Source: Saccoglossus kowalevskii (Eukaryota; Hemichordata; Enteropneusta; Harrimaniidae). Taken from it: a stretch of DNA of 21,345 nucleotides. The notes beneath the pieces were generated by a model. That model saw only the letters and a list, made by a program, of their open reading frames with translations. It searched no databases and was not told the origin of the DNA. Position 1 is the first letter of the stretch; every line of letters starts with the position of its first letter. This document shows positions 9,681-19,613 of this stretch, one piece after another. The position numbers and the translations under genes were made by a program. The stretch spans positions 1 to 21,345 of the forward strand of contig NW_003142105.1 in the NCBI RefSeq assembly GCF_000003605.2. The letters are read 5' to 3'.

Positions 9681-10380
9681 AAATTGGTTGATCATTAAAA
9701 TTTAAGAGAGACTTTACTTGTTTGTTCATCTCGTCATTGTATCCCACACAGTATAATGATTTAGAAGACAAATCGTCTCAAAACAATTCTTGCAGAGAAG
9801 CATGATCTTTGCAGGTGACCTCAAAGTTTCATTTTTAGAAGTAAATGCCAAACCAAAAAGCGATAACAGAACTCAGGCTGGCGAATGGATATTTTCAGGT
9901 TGAATTAGTTTTCGTAATTCTATATTGAATTGTGCAAATTCTAGTCTACCGGTGTTCAATTCTGCCAAAATGCAATGATTGAATGGTTACTTGTATTCAC
10001 GTCAATTAGTGTTCCCTCAGCCGTATAGTCTCTCATCAGATGTGGTGTATTTACCACAAATGACTTCATAAAATGAACGTTCACGTACCTTGAAATTACT
10101 CTAGTTCCTACGAGGTATAATAAATCTGTAGAAAAAAACTACTTCACAAGGGATTCGTCTTCCGAAATCTACTGATCGGGAACAACTTCTCGTTGCACAG
10201 CAAGTTGAGTCGGTAGTTTCTGCGGTCCCTTGCTTTCAGTCCTCCAACCTTAACTCGTGAGACGTGAATGAAGGCCGATGTTAACAGCTAGGCTTGTTGA
10301 CGGTAACTGCGACTCGCATCCCTTCGCAAGACAATTTGTATAGCAGGGCTGGAGAAAAACAAGGCACGTCATCACTCATG

Positions 10381-10450
10381 CGTCACAGGGACCGTCGCCA
10401 AGAGACGTTGCTATGCGTTTCTTCTGCGCATGCGCGTAGCTGCCGGGGCC
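10381..10450. promoter_or_regulatory. CpG-rich patch with NRF1-like palindrome
   Basis: TGCGCATGCGCG at 10425-10436 matches the NRF1 consensus YGCGCAYGCGCR at every position. Nearby are GACCGTCGCC and GACGTTGCTATGCG, giving a local CpG concentration in AT-rich surroundings. In animals such palindromes mark promoters of housekeeping genes. A 61-residue plus-strand ORF (10294-10479) covers it but has no coding signature. No gene is assigned. Confidence 0.4.
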
Positions 10451-10699
10451 ATGCAGATGGACGCGATTTGGGCAAGTAAACAATTATCGTTATCTTACAA
10501 TAATGCGAAATGTTCAGCAACGTTTCCTGGGCGTTTCCCGCATCTATTTTTCTCAGACCAGATTCAAATATTTGTGTAACCGTTTTTTTTCACATTCCAT
10601 CTGATACGTTCAAGTGTTTATTAGTATTTCAGCTGAGGGCATGTACTTCAAACTCGCCCGGGGCTGGGTCTGTGAAATTAAGGCAACACACCACCATTA

Positions 10700-10710
10700 C
10701 CCCCCCCCCC
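10700..10710 (+). repeat. C11 homopolymer tract
   Basis: Eleven consecutive C. It is the only long tract of this kind in the window with G on the minus strand. It lies within a spurious 71-residue ORF (10510-10725). Confidence 0.9.
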
Positions 10711-10912
10711 GATTTATATGTATGAATGTGTGCGTTAAGGTTATTTATAAACCTAATTGGGTGCATCGAATTGCTTCTGCGTAGATGGGAATCTTACTTT
10801 ACCCACGTCGATGACAGAGTCTGTCTGAGCGTGGCCGTAGAAACATTGAACGCAACAAGAAATTACTTAATTCCGTATACGTAAAATGAAGTGTGCTCTC
10901 ACGTAATACATA

Positions 10913-11170
10913 TCATCTCGTGTTAACTAGACCGCCGACCCACAGCACATGTTTAAAATAAGTATGATGTCTAGATCGATATAACTCAAAATCGGGGGAA
11001 TGTACTCCATATAATCTTTTCTTTTCTGGTGATATCGTCACTGTGCATTTGCTCGAGAATGGGGTTTCTTTCAGATTATAATTCCTCTTTGACAAACATG
11101 TTTGTATATTAGTTTCGGATATTATTCCTCGCTGACGCGGTCGTGGTCTTGACATTTCATTATCGGTCAT
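10913..11170 (-). CDS. Candidate small ORF, unrecognised basic product
   Basis: From the ATG at 11170-11168 the minus-strand frame runs 85 codons to TGA at 10915-10913. The product would be basic and polar (MTDNEMSRPRPRQRG at the start; SPEKKRLYGVHSPDFELYR later). It has no signal peptide, membrane segment or known domain. Codon choice looks less random than in neighbouring ORFs. A T15 tract at 11227-11241 lies upstream in the minus-strand sense. It may be chance or an exon fragment. Confidence 0.2.
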   Translation of the reverse strand: MTDNEMSRPRPRQRGIISETNIQTCLSKRNYNLKETPFSSKCTVTISPEKKRLYGVHSPDFELYRSRHHTYFKHVLWVGGLVNTR

Positions 11171-11226
11171 GTCCGCAAAAACACACAACTTTCAATGAAA
11201 CACCTGGCGAATTATTTTTCGCTTAG

Positions 11227-11241
11227 TTTTTTTTTTTTTTT
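11227..11241 (+). repeat. T15 homopolymer tract
   Basis: Fifteen consecutive T followed by ATTC. On the minus strand this would read as a poly(A) stretch, but no retroelement body or target duplication is evident beside it. From 11242 to 12112 there is no supported gene; ORFs at 11501-11761 and 11894-12088 lack recognisable features. Confidence 0.85.
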
Positions 11242-12112
11242 ATTCAAAGTTAAAACTGAATTACGCTGTAAACAAGTTACGTTTTACGTCCTCACTTTGT
11301 CGTAAAAGGCATCCATTATTTCGACTGTTGCACTTTATGTTAGCTCTTATGTGGTCATATCAATGTAAATTTTAAAGTAAATAGGACTGACAAGATTAGG
11401 ATTAACCAGGCGTATAAAACAACAAAGAAAGTATCACTTAATGGAACAATAATCTGGATAATCATTTCATTGAAGACATACGTAAACTAATATTATTTGA
11501 ATGCAAGCATGTGTTGTCGGGAGGAAAACGCGATATACAGAGTCTTATTCCTCCCATCATTCGCGTGGTACAGGGTGTTCTACCTTGGTGGCATGCCACG
11601 GGACAATAAAACATCATTCTGAATTGTATACTTGGCATCACAACGTACCCGGGGTCATTCGCAGCTATGTGTTGGCATGCGGTTTTTATCTCAGGCGCCG
11701 AGGTTCAAATACGAAATCTGACCACAAAATGCAAAAACGGCACGCATACTACAATGTTTGACCGAATACCCGGGAATTTGAGTCATGAATATCACCGATA
11801 AACGAAGCTAACATATGCCGACAAAATTCTTTCATGAACAACTAGGGTCTTATTGTTTTTGCACATTTTACATTTTAGAGTAACGTTTTCGGGTTGTTTA
11901 AAATGTTGGAAAACATCGTTATTGGATTTAGCAATATTCAGAATGAGTTCTGTTTGACCTTAACAATATTGTTCTCCAACGTATGCGATAAAATACATAA
12001 TTACATACGCTCGTGTCAAAGTTCATGTCCAAGGCGAGAACGTATTACCAAAGGCGACATATCAAACACTTATCAATTACAAACTTGAGGTAACTGTATG
12101 TAAACACGGACT

Positions 12113-12162
12113 AATTGTCCAGTCTGCCACGAGGCTGTTATCGACAGCTGCCAAGGACAATT
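12113..12162. repeat. Two-tier stem-loop
   Basis: AATTGTCC at 12113-12120 pairs exactly with GGACAATT at 12155-12162. Between them GCTGT at 12134-12138 pairs with ACAGC at 12144-12148 around a TATCG loop. The sides between the two stems are unequal (13 and 6 bases), so the whole would be a bulged hairpin. It is too short for a typical animal pre-microRNA. From 12163 to 14373 I see no supported gene: two overlapping ORFs at 12554-12890 in different frames are mutually exclusive and unrecognised. Confidence 0.4.
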
Positions 12163-14373
12163 GTTAACCATATTCAACACATTTTCCCTAAAATTTAATC
12201 ATTCTCACTTGGCGCTAGATCCGTCTGTGTTTCACATGTCGCCTTTCCCTGACCCGTCGCCACGAATGCAATTGGATTACGCACTCTTCAATACTACGAC
12301 CCATTTAAACATTGATTTCACCTAGATCATCACCAGCTTCTTTACAGTTCTGGCTCAGTTTATTATACGGAATCCGGATTGAGAACACCTGAATATAATA
12401 CATTTTTTTTTAATCGTGAATAATGACATTCCGCCTTAATCACCCTACTTATCATCGCCCGTTTATAGGAAATGAACAGAAAGTTTATTTCAGGTCGGCA
12501 GGCAAGGACAACGTTGCATTAGTGACATTCATACTGACGAAGCAATCATTCTAATGAAAATAAAAATCCCAGTATCATGTTATATTATTACTTTAATCCA
12601 ATTTGTCGATCCAAGACATCGTCGGAGGTCTTCTAAATATTTGCGCATATTGACGGTACGTGATCATCGAGTCCCAACCAGCATGTACATGGCGACTTAT
12701 CTCAGAGGTAAAATTGAAGCTGGTACCCCCAATAGAGGTACTGATATGCCGGTGCGTAATTACAGGAACGCTAAATACAACTATTGTTGCCGTAGTCGAA
12801 TTATTGCTATGTGCATGGACACGAAGCTGGTTACGGACGGCCGTGAGTCATGTTCGTCATTTCTCTGACACATTGCGTTATAACGGTTAACTGTGCAGCG
12901 TACGCGATAAAGGCATACACCAGCACAGGACTGATAAACAGGGCATGCACATTTTAGCGGCGCTGTGCCATTGATGGAACACTGTTGTCATTATTTCTCC
13001 GAGAGTTGAACGAAACATGTCGTAGTCAGAGGTTTTAATTTTACCAATCGAAGCATGCTGACATTTAAACTATTTCGGTCCAATTGATTTCAATGAATGC
13101 ATTGTGACTGACAGTTCGGCGCAACTAATTGGGGTCAATTCTCCACAAATCTGAGTACCCCGTCACATTTAAGAACACGAACGTTGAATTTGGAATTCGT
13201 CGTAACCCCACGCAGGTTTGTGACCCAGATTTCAAGTGAACCGAGCGATTTAATACTGTATCTCTCCATTGTCGGTTACAAGAAGATAACTTCAAAGACT
13301 CGGATGCAAAGCCGAACTACTCGAAAATAGCTGCAATATGTTCCCAGACCGATCAAGAACAGACATTTAACTTTCATTTTTCGTATCTATGTACTGTGCT
13401 TTAACCTATTTTGTTGTGAGTCGCTATATACGTCACCATAAAAAAACAATCTAACCGCCAGTCATCAAAGCAAGCTTAGCTAACACTCAACTGAAGCAGC
13501 GGTATTTATTGGCGTTTGTTATTTTGACAAAAGGTCGAAAACTATCATTAATTATTAAACGGTCAATGTAGATCAAATTTACATATTAGAATATTTCTAT
13601 TCATTCGTCTATACTGTTTGGAAACTAATAAAACTTTCCTTCTCTGCTATGCGTAGCAGTTGTGTGGACTGAGTCTGAAATGTCGTGAAGCTCTCTACGT
13701 GTGCAACATAAGCTTTCTATGGGGAGGTCCTCGTAGCCGGTCAAGTTTCCTCTCAAGAATCTCAAAAATCATTAGTGGGTGTTGCACCCACGAATTTCCT
13801 CCTAAAAAAAACGTCATCATGCGATGCAAACGGCGTGACTCTCCATCCCAACATTTCCTATGATTAATAATTTAATATTTTGAGGGTGTGTTCGCAGTAA
13901 AAACACAAAAGAAACGAAAGATATTCGATACAGTGTTTGCATAGTATTTTGAAAAAAAATATGGTCACATGCTAGCACTTCACGTAAAATATCATTTGTG
14001 CAGAAAGATATTCTAAAATAGATATGATATGGTAATTGTTGTTAAATAATTTTAAATACCTCTATTCAACAAACCTGACCTAAAATTTACTTACAATGAC
14101 ATTGAATACTAAATCTTCGCTAAGTGCACCCCGGCCCACCGAAAATGCCCATCCATTGATTTGCCACCGAACAACACAAAACATTATGTACATGCGGACA
14201 AGCTGATATGTTCAAGGTCATGTAACAATAAACAATAAAACAGTGAGGTACCTCCAAAACTGAACAAAATGAGAAATTGCTTGTTTTCTGTTATTGTTTT
14301 GTCATCCTGTCCCTGTCGTGTCGTTTTCAACGAAAGTGGCTGAGCCACTCATCATGTTGTAGTTTGGAAGTGG

Positions 14374-14550
14374 TTAACCTTTTCAGCACCAGTTCCCATA
14401 ATTTCAACAGAAATACACAAAATACTAGTAGTCCCGTTTATAGTCTGTACATTCCTTCAGAAGACCGGGGCACAAATAGCCACAATTTTTGAGTAAAAAC
14501 TGAAAATTGCAGAAAAAATGGGCGAGAAATGTTGGTGGTTAAAAGGTTAA
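14374..14550. mobile_element. piggyBac-like MITE with TTAA target duplications
   Basis: The 169-bp body (14378-14546) is bounded on both sides by TTAA (14374-14377 and 14547-14550), the target site duplicated by piggyBac-type transposases. Its ends are imperfect terminal inverted repeats: left CCTTTTCAGCACCAG, right (as reverse complement) CCTTTTAACCACCAA, matching at about 11 of 15 positions. Ends of the form TTAACC-TTT are common in piggyBac-like MITEs. There is no transposase ORF; the 71-residue ORF at 14277-14492 crosses the boundary and is incidental. Confidence 0.65.
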
Positions 14551-14636
14551 GCAGAAAATACCCATGACACATTTTGTTATTTTCTCTATTATGAACATTG
14601 CATTGTCCTCACTACTTCATATGCACCATTTTTTGA

Positions 14637-14645
14637 GGGGGGGGG
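14637..14645 (+). repeat. G9 tract
   Basis: Nine consecutive G, shortly before the palindrome at 14652. Confidence 0.85.
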
Positions 14646-14651
14646 TATTTG

Positions 14652-14667
14652 TAGCTACCGGTAGCTA
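14652..14667. repeat. Perfect 16-bp palindrome TAGCTACCGGTAGCTA
   Basis: The sequence reads identically on both strands over 16 bases, with a central ACCGGT. It lies seven bases after a G9 tract. It may be a dimer binding site or the remnant of an inverted-repeat element. No function is assigned. Confidence 0.7.
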
Positions 14668-14895
14668 ACTTTGCAGCGAATACCTTGGATTGCTTGCTCA
14701 GGGATATTATCATGATGAATATTACATTAAAAACACTTACTTAAATATGCTTTATTGAGTTTAATTTAAACGTACTTAAAACGGCTGTAGCGTGCGCAGG
14801 TTACGACTCCCACTTCTTCAAAGTAAAGTTGAATTTTATAGCGAGCGCAGCTGAGCTCTATAGATAATACGCATAATATAAGGAGAGTATGGGAA

Positions 14896-15153
14896 ATGGT
14901 ATTAAATGGTACACTTCCGGTCAATGGAGGCCGCCATTTAGATTGTTGTTTTCACAAATTATGCCAAACGAAACAAGTCATTCATGTTAAAACATCTTTA
15001 GAATATTGTTCAATGATAAGGAAATCGTTTTCCGTCAACAGACTGACAAAGTTTAACCTTGAACAGTGTTTCGAGTCATTTCGATCAGCGGCGAAACACG
15101 AATCTTGTGTGAGGGAAATCTTGAATCCCGTTCAACTCTCGCGCGTGAACTAA
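14896..15153 (+). CDS. Candidate 85-residue ORF inside the inverted-repeat segment
   Basis: It begins at an ATG and ends at TAA (15151-15153). The C-terminal half reads like protein (RLTKFNLEQCFESFRSAAKHESC), with five Cys overall. No family is recognised. ACTTCCGG (14913-14920), an ETS/GABP-type site, and GCCGCCATTT (14930-14939), a YY1-type site, lie inside its start. Those two motifs are typical of core promoters, so this stretch may be promoter plus 5' exon and not coding from this ATG. Equally the whole could be part of a repeat. Confidence 0.2.
   Translation: MVLNGTLPVNGGRHLDCCFHKLCQTKQVIHVKTSLEYCSMIRKSFSVNRLTKFNLEQCFESFRSAAKHESCVREILNPVQLSRVN
14913..14939. promoter_or_regulatory. ETS and YY1-like site pair
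   Basis: ACTTCCGG is followed ten bases later by GCCGCCATTT. ETS-family (CCGGAAGT) and YY1 (GCCATnTT-type) sites near each other characterise many TATA-less animal promoters, where the YY1 site often lies at the start of transcription. No downstream gene is confirmed. Confidence 0.35.
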
Positions 15154-15409
15154 TACCTCGCAGTTCACGCGCTTCGACGTTCTATGGTTATATTTAGCCT
15201 GAGTGAGTCAATGAACTGCTCGGCTGCGCTCGCTTACCAGGCATTACCTGCTACATATTATCAATAAATTGTCTTCATCAAATCATACTTTAATGGGAAG
15301 TATATGCCAACAGCTAGATGCAAGTGATTGCAATTTACAGGTTTTCTGTGGCACTTTTCGTTCTATAAACATATAACTTTTTAATTAGTATACGTTGTCC
15401 ACCATTTTG

Positions 15410-15439
15410 ATTTCACCCCCAGAGAGTATGGGGTGAAAT
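15410..15439. repeat. Perfect 10-bp stem hairpin
   Basis: ATTTCACCCC at 15410-15419 and GGGGTGAAAT at 15430-15439 are exact reverse complements around a 10-base loop (CAGAGAGTAT). The loop and right arm contain GAGAGTATGGG, which also occurs at 14883-14893, suggesting a shared repeat origin with the preceding segment. Confidence 0.55.
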
Positions 15440-15915
15440 ATACCATCACAATCTCTGTTGCAAAAAACAAAATATATTCATAATTTGTGAAATACTGATG
15501 TGAATTAGTTGAAAAGTTTAGTCTGTTTTTATAACAACAATTCTATGCGAAAAGTTCAATATTTGGAGAATAAAAAAAGTGGTATTAAAACCAGTAAGTC
15601 GCATTCTACTACAATTGCTACATTTTTATCTGGGAGCGTTATGATGTTAGCATAGAATTTTTAATGCATTTTTAATTTTAACGACCAGCATGCATTGTGA
15701 CACGACATTCCCGAAATCCCGATTTATCACGATCGACTTTTTTTATTTTTACGATCTCCCTAAGTCGGCAGTTATCAAACCTTTTCATATGTCCAAGTCG
15801 TTAACTAGCCACCAATAAGTGTGCCACCTGTCTGAACTCCTCGTTGAAGTTATTGTCTTTTGGCGCCAGAAATATTGTAGCCCGACTTGTCGCTCACTTT
15901 GTGTTTGACGCGCTA

Positions 15916-16027
15916 GTCACGTGACTTGCCCCTAACTAGATATTTATATATTTTATAATTGATGACATGTTATTTTGTAATAGAATATGACGACTACGAA
16001 TCATTACTGGTCTAGACATCACGTGAC
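15916..16027. promoter_or_regulatory. Pair of extended CACGTG E-boxes
   Basis: GTCACGTGAC (15916-15925) is a perfect 10-bp palindrome of the type bound by USF and by MITF/TFE factors. ATCACGTGAC (16018-16027) lies 102 bases further on. The first is part of a module TCACGTGA-CT-TGCCCCTAACT (15917-15937), the inverted counterpart of the one at 9661-9680. Regulatory function is inference; the repeat relationship is seen directly. Confidence 0.4.
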
Positions 16028-16125
16028 TTCATTCCTGATGGCAGACATTTTCCACCCGAGGTAACTGTATATACCACATGATTTAATTTGTTTTTTTGTG
16101 TGTGCCCAATCTTTTATCCGATATA

Positions 16126-16500
16126 ATGAGTGAAATGAAATATACATCTATTTGTAGTGTACGTCTCGATCGCGAGAAAAAGAATAACAAATCTTCAGGT
16201 GTGGTCTTTAGATTTTGGTGGGTAGTAGTCAACTTAAACAGACGATATTTTCAAATGGTTTATGTGTCAGATTTTTTGTTTAAATGTTTTCTAAATTTGA
16301 TAAACCCACTGGCGGATAAAATCGTTACATGCCTTACGACGACCCCATCCATTCGTCTCTGGGTGCATGGTTACTGCATTGCGCCGCTCCCTCAGTACCG
16401 AGTGAATCTGTTTACATTTTCAATACATGTAATTCGCGTCTGCGACATAAACACAGAGAAAACTGCTAAATTGGAGACCCGTTGTTGGCCGTGTGCCTGA
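16126..16500 (+). CDS. Candidate 124-residue ORF, unrecognised product
   Basis: The longest non-repetitive open frame in the window: from the ATG at 16126-16128 to TGA at 16498-16500, with the frame open back to 16096 without an earlier ATG. The start is basic (MSEMKYTS...LDREKKNNKSS), followed by hydrophobic and aromatic stretches (FRFWWVVVNL; FLFKCFLNLINPL) that could be membrane segments, and a Cys-containing end. I recognise no domain. Length alone is not compelling in 21 kb of six-frame sequence. Confidence 0.2.
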   Translation: MSEMKYTSICSVRLDREKKNNKSSGVVFRFWWVVVNLNRRYFQMVYVSDFLFKCFLNLINPLADKIVTCLTTTPSIRLWVHGYCIAPLPQYRVNLFTFSIHVIRVCDINTEKTAKLETRCWPCA

Positions 16501-16573
16501 TTCATGGCGTGAATTTTCAGGGTCGTTTCGTTTCATTTACAATGGGTGTGGCTAAACCCGGTACCCCCTCTAG

Positions 16574-16600
16574 CAACAACAACAACACTAACAACAACAT
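16574..16600 (+). repeat. (CAA)n-like microsatellite
   Basis: CAA and CTAACAA units are repeated across about 27 bases. From 16601 to 17251 there is no supported gene; the 119-residue minus-strand ORF at 16969-17328 runs into the hAT element and has no domain. Confidence 0.7.
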
Positions 16601-17251
16601 TACTAACAGTTGTAGTTTATAATGAGACTAAGAGAAAATATGATAGAGCACTTCATATTCACCCAGGTAAATTAAAAAAAAAAACCTACACCTTAATTTA
16701 ATTGGAACACCCCCCTTAGTACATTGGATCGTCCCTAATACTTGTTTGTGACTTCATTTTATCAACCACTTAATACGGCTCTTCACCTCCCAATGATTTA
16801 CCACACGCATACAGAATTCCATGGATGCCTCACATTCAGAACGTGACTCAAAATTCACAGCAAAAACATCGTTATTAATATTATATTACAGACGGGAATT
16901 TCAATATTTTCGCCACCCTTATTATTAAAACTGCTAAAATTAACCTTGGAAGTTGTTGTATAGTCTGGTCAACGAACTACAGTGACCGAGCAAACTTTCC
17001 CACAATTCAGTTGGAATACAGGGCGAACAACTGTAACTGTGTGACGACTTTGTACGTTTTTACGTAGATTGTGCCCGATTTGGTGGGCAATAGTCACCAC
17101 CACGACTACCCACACGACATATTCGCACGTTTGATCTACTTGTAGGAAAGATTCGTCGAGCATAATAAAGTTACAATCTGAGCTAGGGACGCCAATGAGT
17201 GCTAGGAAATGGCGATGTCTACTGGGAGACATTTTATTGTTAAAATGGTGA

Positions 17252-17427
17252 TAACTTTTCAGTGGCGGACCCAGCAAAATGTATTGGGGGGGGGGGGTCA
17301 AGCTACGCCTAAGATATACGGAGCGCAAATCGCAGAGAAGCTATGCGTAATCCAGATGATACGAATCGTCATGCGTTGGGGGGGGGGCATGGCCCTGACC
17401 CCCTCTGGATCCGCCACTGTAACTTTT
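17252..17427. mobile_element. hAT-type MITE with perfect 8-bp target duplication
   Basis: The 160-bp body (17260-17419) starts CAGTGGCGGACCCAG and ends CTGGATCCGCCACTG; the terminal inverted repeats match at 14 of 15 positions. It is flanked by TAACTTTT on both sides (17252-17259 and 17420-17427), an exact 8-bp duplication as made by hAT transposases. CAGTGGCGGATCCAG-type ends with adjacent G tracts are characteristic of hAT elements in many animal genomes. Inside are G12 (17286-17297) and G10 (17378-17387), the latter near the right end. There is no transposase; ORFs at 17209-17439 and 17343-17591 are by-products. Confidence 0.9.
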
Positions 17428-18169
17428 CAAATTATATGAAACACCGCCTTCGAGTGACACAGAAACTATGTACGTTGATAAAACGGCTAGTTATGCGTGT
17501 TAATTATATTTTGTGGCCCGCAAATGAGATGACAGAGAAACAGATTTTTGTCCAAGTTTCATTTCAAAATGGCCACCAGAAAAGAGTTTAAGGATGTGGG
17601 CGAAATCATGATAAATATTTGCTTGCATGGAAACAAGGAGGTTGAATGATCAACAGGCTGTGCTGTCCGTGGAAAACGAACATATGCGAGTGATAAGTAA
17701 GATAATTTTGGTCCGACAAAAAAATGGTTATTTATAGATGGAATCTAGCACACGATGGCTTGCATCCATGCCCAGCGCTGAGCAAATGACGTCTGCGTCG
17801 TGCGTTCCCAGGGGCACATAAATGGATTCACGAACAAACAAGTACTTGTTAGATTAGCTCGTCCTGTAGACAGGTTAAAATTAGAAACATATTTTAAAAC
17901 TACTATAGAGTTGCTCGAGTCGGGAGTCAACTTCAGACACGAACCAGAAATGAAACAAACAATTTAATACCGAAGATTAAAAAAGCTCATGGATACAATA
18001 AACAATGGCTTTTGTGTACTAAGTTGATCTGCGTTGTTATACTATTATATATATCCAACACTCCGAGAAAACAAATCTAGCCCCAAGCTACTGAGATAAA
18101 TCGTCAGGCAACCGTATAACAAGACGCTCGTATACGCATTTGAATAACATTAATTGCCATTACATGAGG

Positions 18170-18190
18170 AGGTTGTTGTTGTTGTTTTTT
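18170..18190 (+). repeat. (GTT)n microsatellite with T tract
   Basis: Four GTT-type units followed by a T run. It is the only repeat noticed between 17428 and 18723. That interval holds no supported gene: ORFs at 17745-17930 (-), 18140-18391 (+) and 18551-18763 (+) lack recognisable features, and the last one runs into the minisatellite. Confidence 0.6.
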
Positions 18191-18723
18191 AAACCCATTC
18201 TGTTCTATTGTAACTATGGCCGTGTATTTCGATTTTATGGCTCGTACGCTGTATTCAATGTTATTTCTCATTGCATCATTTCTTCCCGGATTTTACATAT
18301 GCCCAAAAGATCCGTAAAAATGATTCTAACAACGGCGAATCACAAACGCGGTAATGACCTCGCTCTTGTGTGTAAACATGAATTAATATGAACACCAGTT
18401 TAGGAATAAATATTTGTGGTGAAGCCATCACGTTTTTGTTTTGTTACCGAGATACGCATCCTGGGAACGGAACTAATTGGTTGCCGGGTGACGACATCGA
18501 GTCAATAGGATGAAGACAACGCTAGTACACTAATTGCCTGGTACACAATAATGTCGATTCTGCCATTAGTCTTGGTAGATTTAGTGTTTTTATTGCCTAA
18601 TTCAAAGAAACTGCGCGACTGGAATCAGAGAGCTCAAACGAACTCTCCACATAAGCGTATGCTATTACGATTATTCGGCGCATATCTTGAATCCAATATT
18701 TTGAAAGAAGTAGAGTGGTTAAG

Positions 18724-19490
18724 ACGTTTCACCTTACACTTGATTCCCACTTCAAAATATTAATACAAAAATACAGAAATATGTGTTCTAGTACTTTTCA
18801 CATTACAATTGATTCCCACTTCAAAATATTAATACAAAAATACAGAAATATGTGTTCTAGTACTTTTCACATTACAATTGATTCCCACTTCAAAATATTA
18901 ATACAAAAATACAGGAATATGTGTTCTAGTACTTTTCACATTACAATTGATTCCCACTTCAAAATATTAATACAAAAATACAGGAATATGTGTTCTAGTA
19001 CTTTTTACATTACAATTGATTCCCACTTCAAAATGTTACTACAAAAATACAGGAATATGTGTTCTAGTACTTTTTACATTACAATTGATTCCCACTTCAA
19101 AATGTTACTACAAAAATACGGGAATATGTGTTCTAGTACTTTTTACATTACAATTGATTCCCACTTAAAAATGATAATACAAAATACAGGAATATGTGTT
19201 CTAGTACTTTTCACATTACAATTGTTTCCCACTTCAAAATATTAATACAAAAATACAGGAATATGTGTTCTAGTACTTTTTACATTACAATTGTTTCCCA
19301 CTTCAAAATGTTAATACAAAAATACAGAAATATGTGTTCTAGTACTTTTTACATTACAATTGATTCCCACTTCAAAATGTTAATACAAAAATACAGGAGT
19401 ATGTGTTCTAGTACTTTTCACATTACAATTGATTCCCACTTCAAAATATTAATACAAAACTACAGGAATATGTGTTCTAGTACTTTTTAC
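18724..19490 (+). repeat. 69-bp minisatellite, about 11 copies
   Basis: Units starting at GATTCCCAC (or GTTTCCCAC) occur at 18742, 18811, 18880, 18949, 19018, 19087, 19156, 19224, 19293, 19362 and 19431. All are 69 bases apart except one 68-base step, caused by a lost A near 19185. A partial, more diverged unit precedes the first. Because 69 is a multiple of three and one frame has no stop, the array gives long ORFs (to 19245, then in a shifted frame to 19523) encoding a 23-residue repeat. Substitutions between units include I/M, I/L, H/Y and R/G changes, so there is no sign of selection for protein. The ORFs use non-ATG or internal starts. I call it a minisatellite. Confidence 0.95.
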
Positions 19491-19613
19491 AGCGAAGATA
19501 TTGTCTGGGAAAATTTCTGCTGATCAATCACTGTCAAAGCTTGCCACATACGTCGTGCAGTGACGTATTCGAAATGTACAAAATCGAACGCGCCACATAC
19601 CTTTGACTCTTGA

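Larger units (their letters stand above)
14841..15233. repeat. Segment bounded by 16-bp inverted repeats
   Basis: GCGAGCGCAGCTGAGC at 14841-14856 and GCTCGGCTGCGCTCGC at 15218-15233 are reverse complements at 15 of 16 positions. They enclose 361 bases that are more GC-rich than the surroundings. Inside is a second perfect inverted repeat, GCGCGTGAACT at 15141-15151 with AGTTCACGCGC at 15162-15172. No obvious target-site duplication flanks the outer repeats. It may be a MITE or a structured regulatory segment. Confidence 0.45.

Noticed and set aside
11680-11725. tRNA or SINE B-box-like GGTTCAAAT
   Set aside because: No matching A-box lies at the right distance upstream and no cloverleaf can be drawn.
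12554-12890. Two overlapping plus-strand ORFs of 104 and 76 residues
   Set aside because: They overlap in different frames over the same bases, neither has a recognisable domain, and no promoter or poly(A) context supports either.
16969-17591. ORFs of 119 (-), 76 (+) and 82 (+) residues
   Set aside because: All cross the boundary of the hAT MITE and include its G tracts as runs of Gly or Pro, so they arise from repeat sequence.
18715-19523. Repeat protein made of a 23-residue unit
   Set aside because: The frame is open only because the DNA unit is 69 bases and lacks a stop in one frame. Units differ by replacement changes, one has a single-base loss that shifts the frame, and the longer ORF has no upstream ATG.
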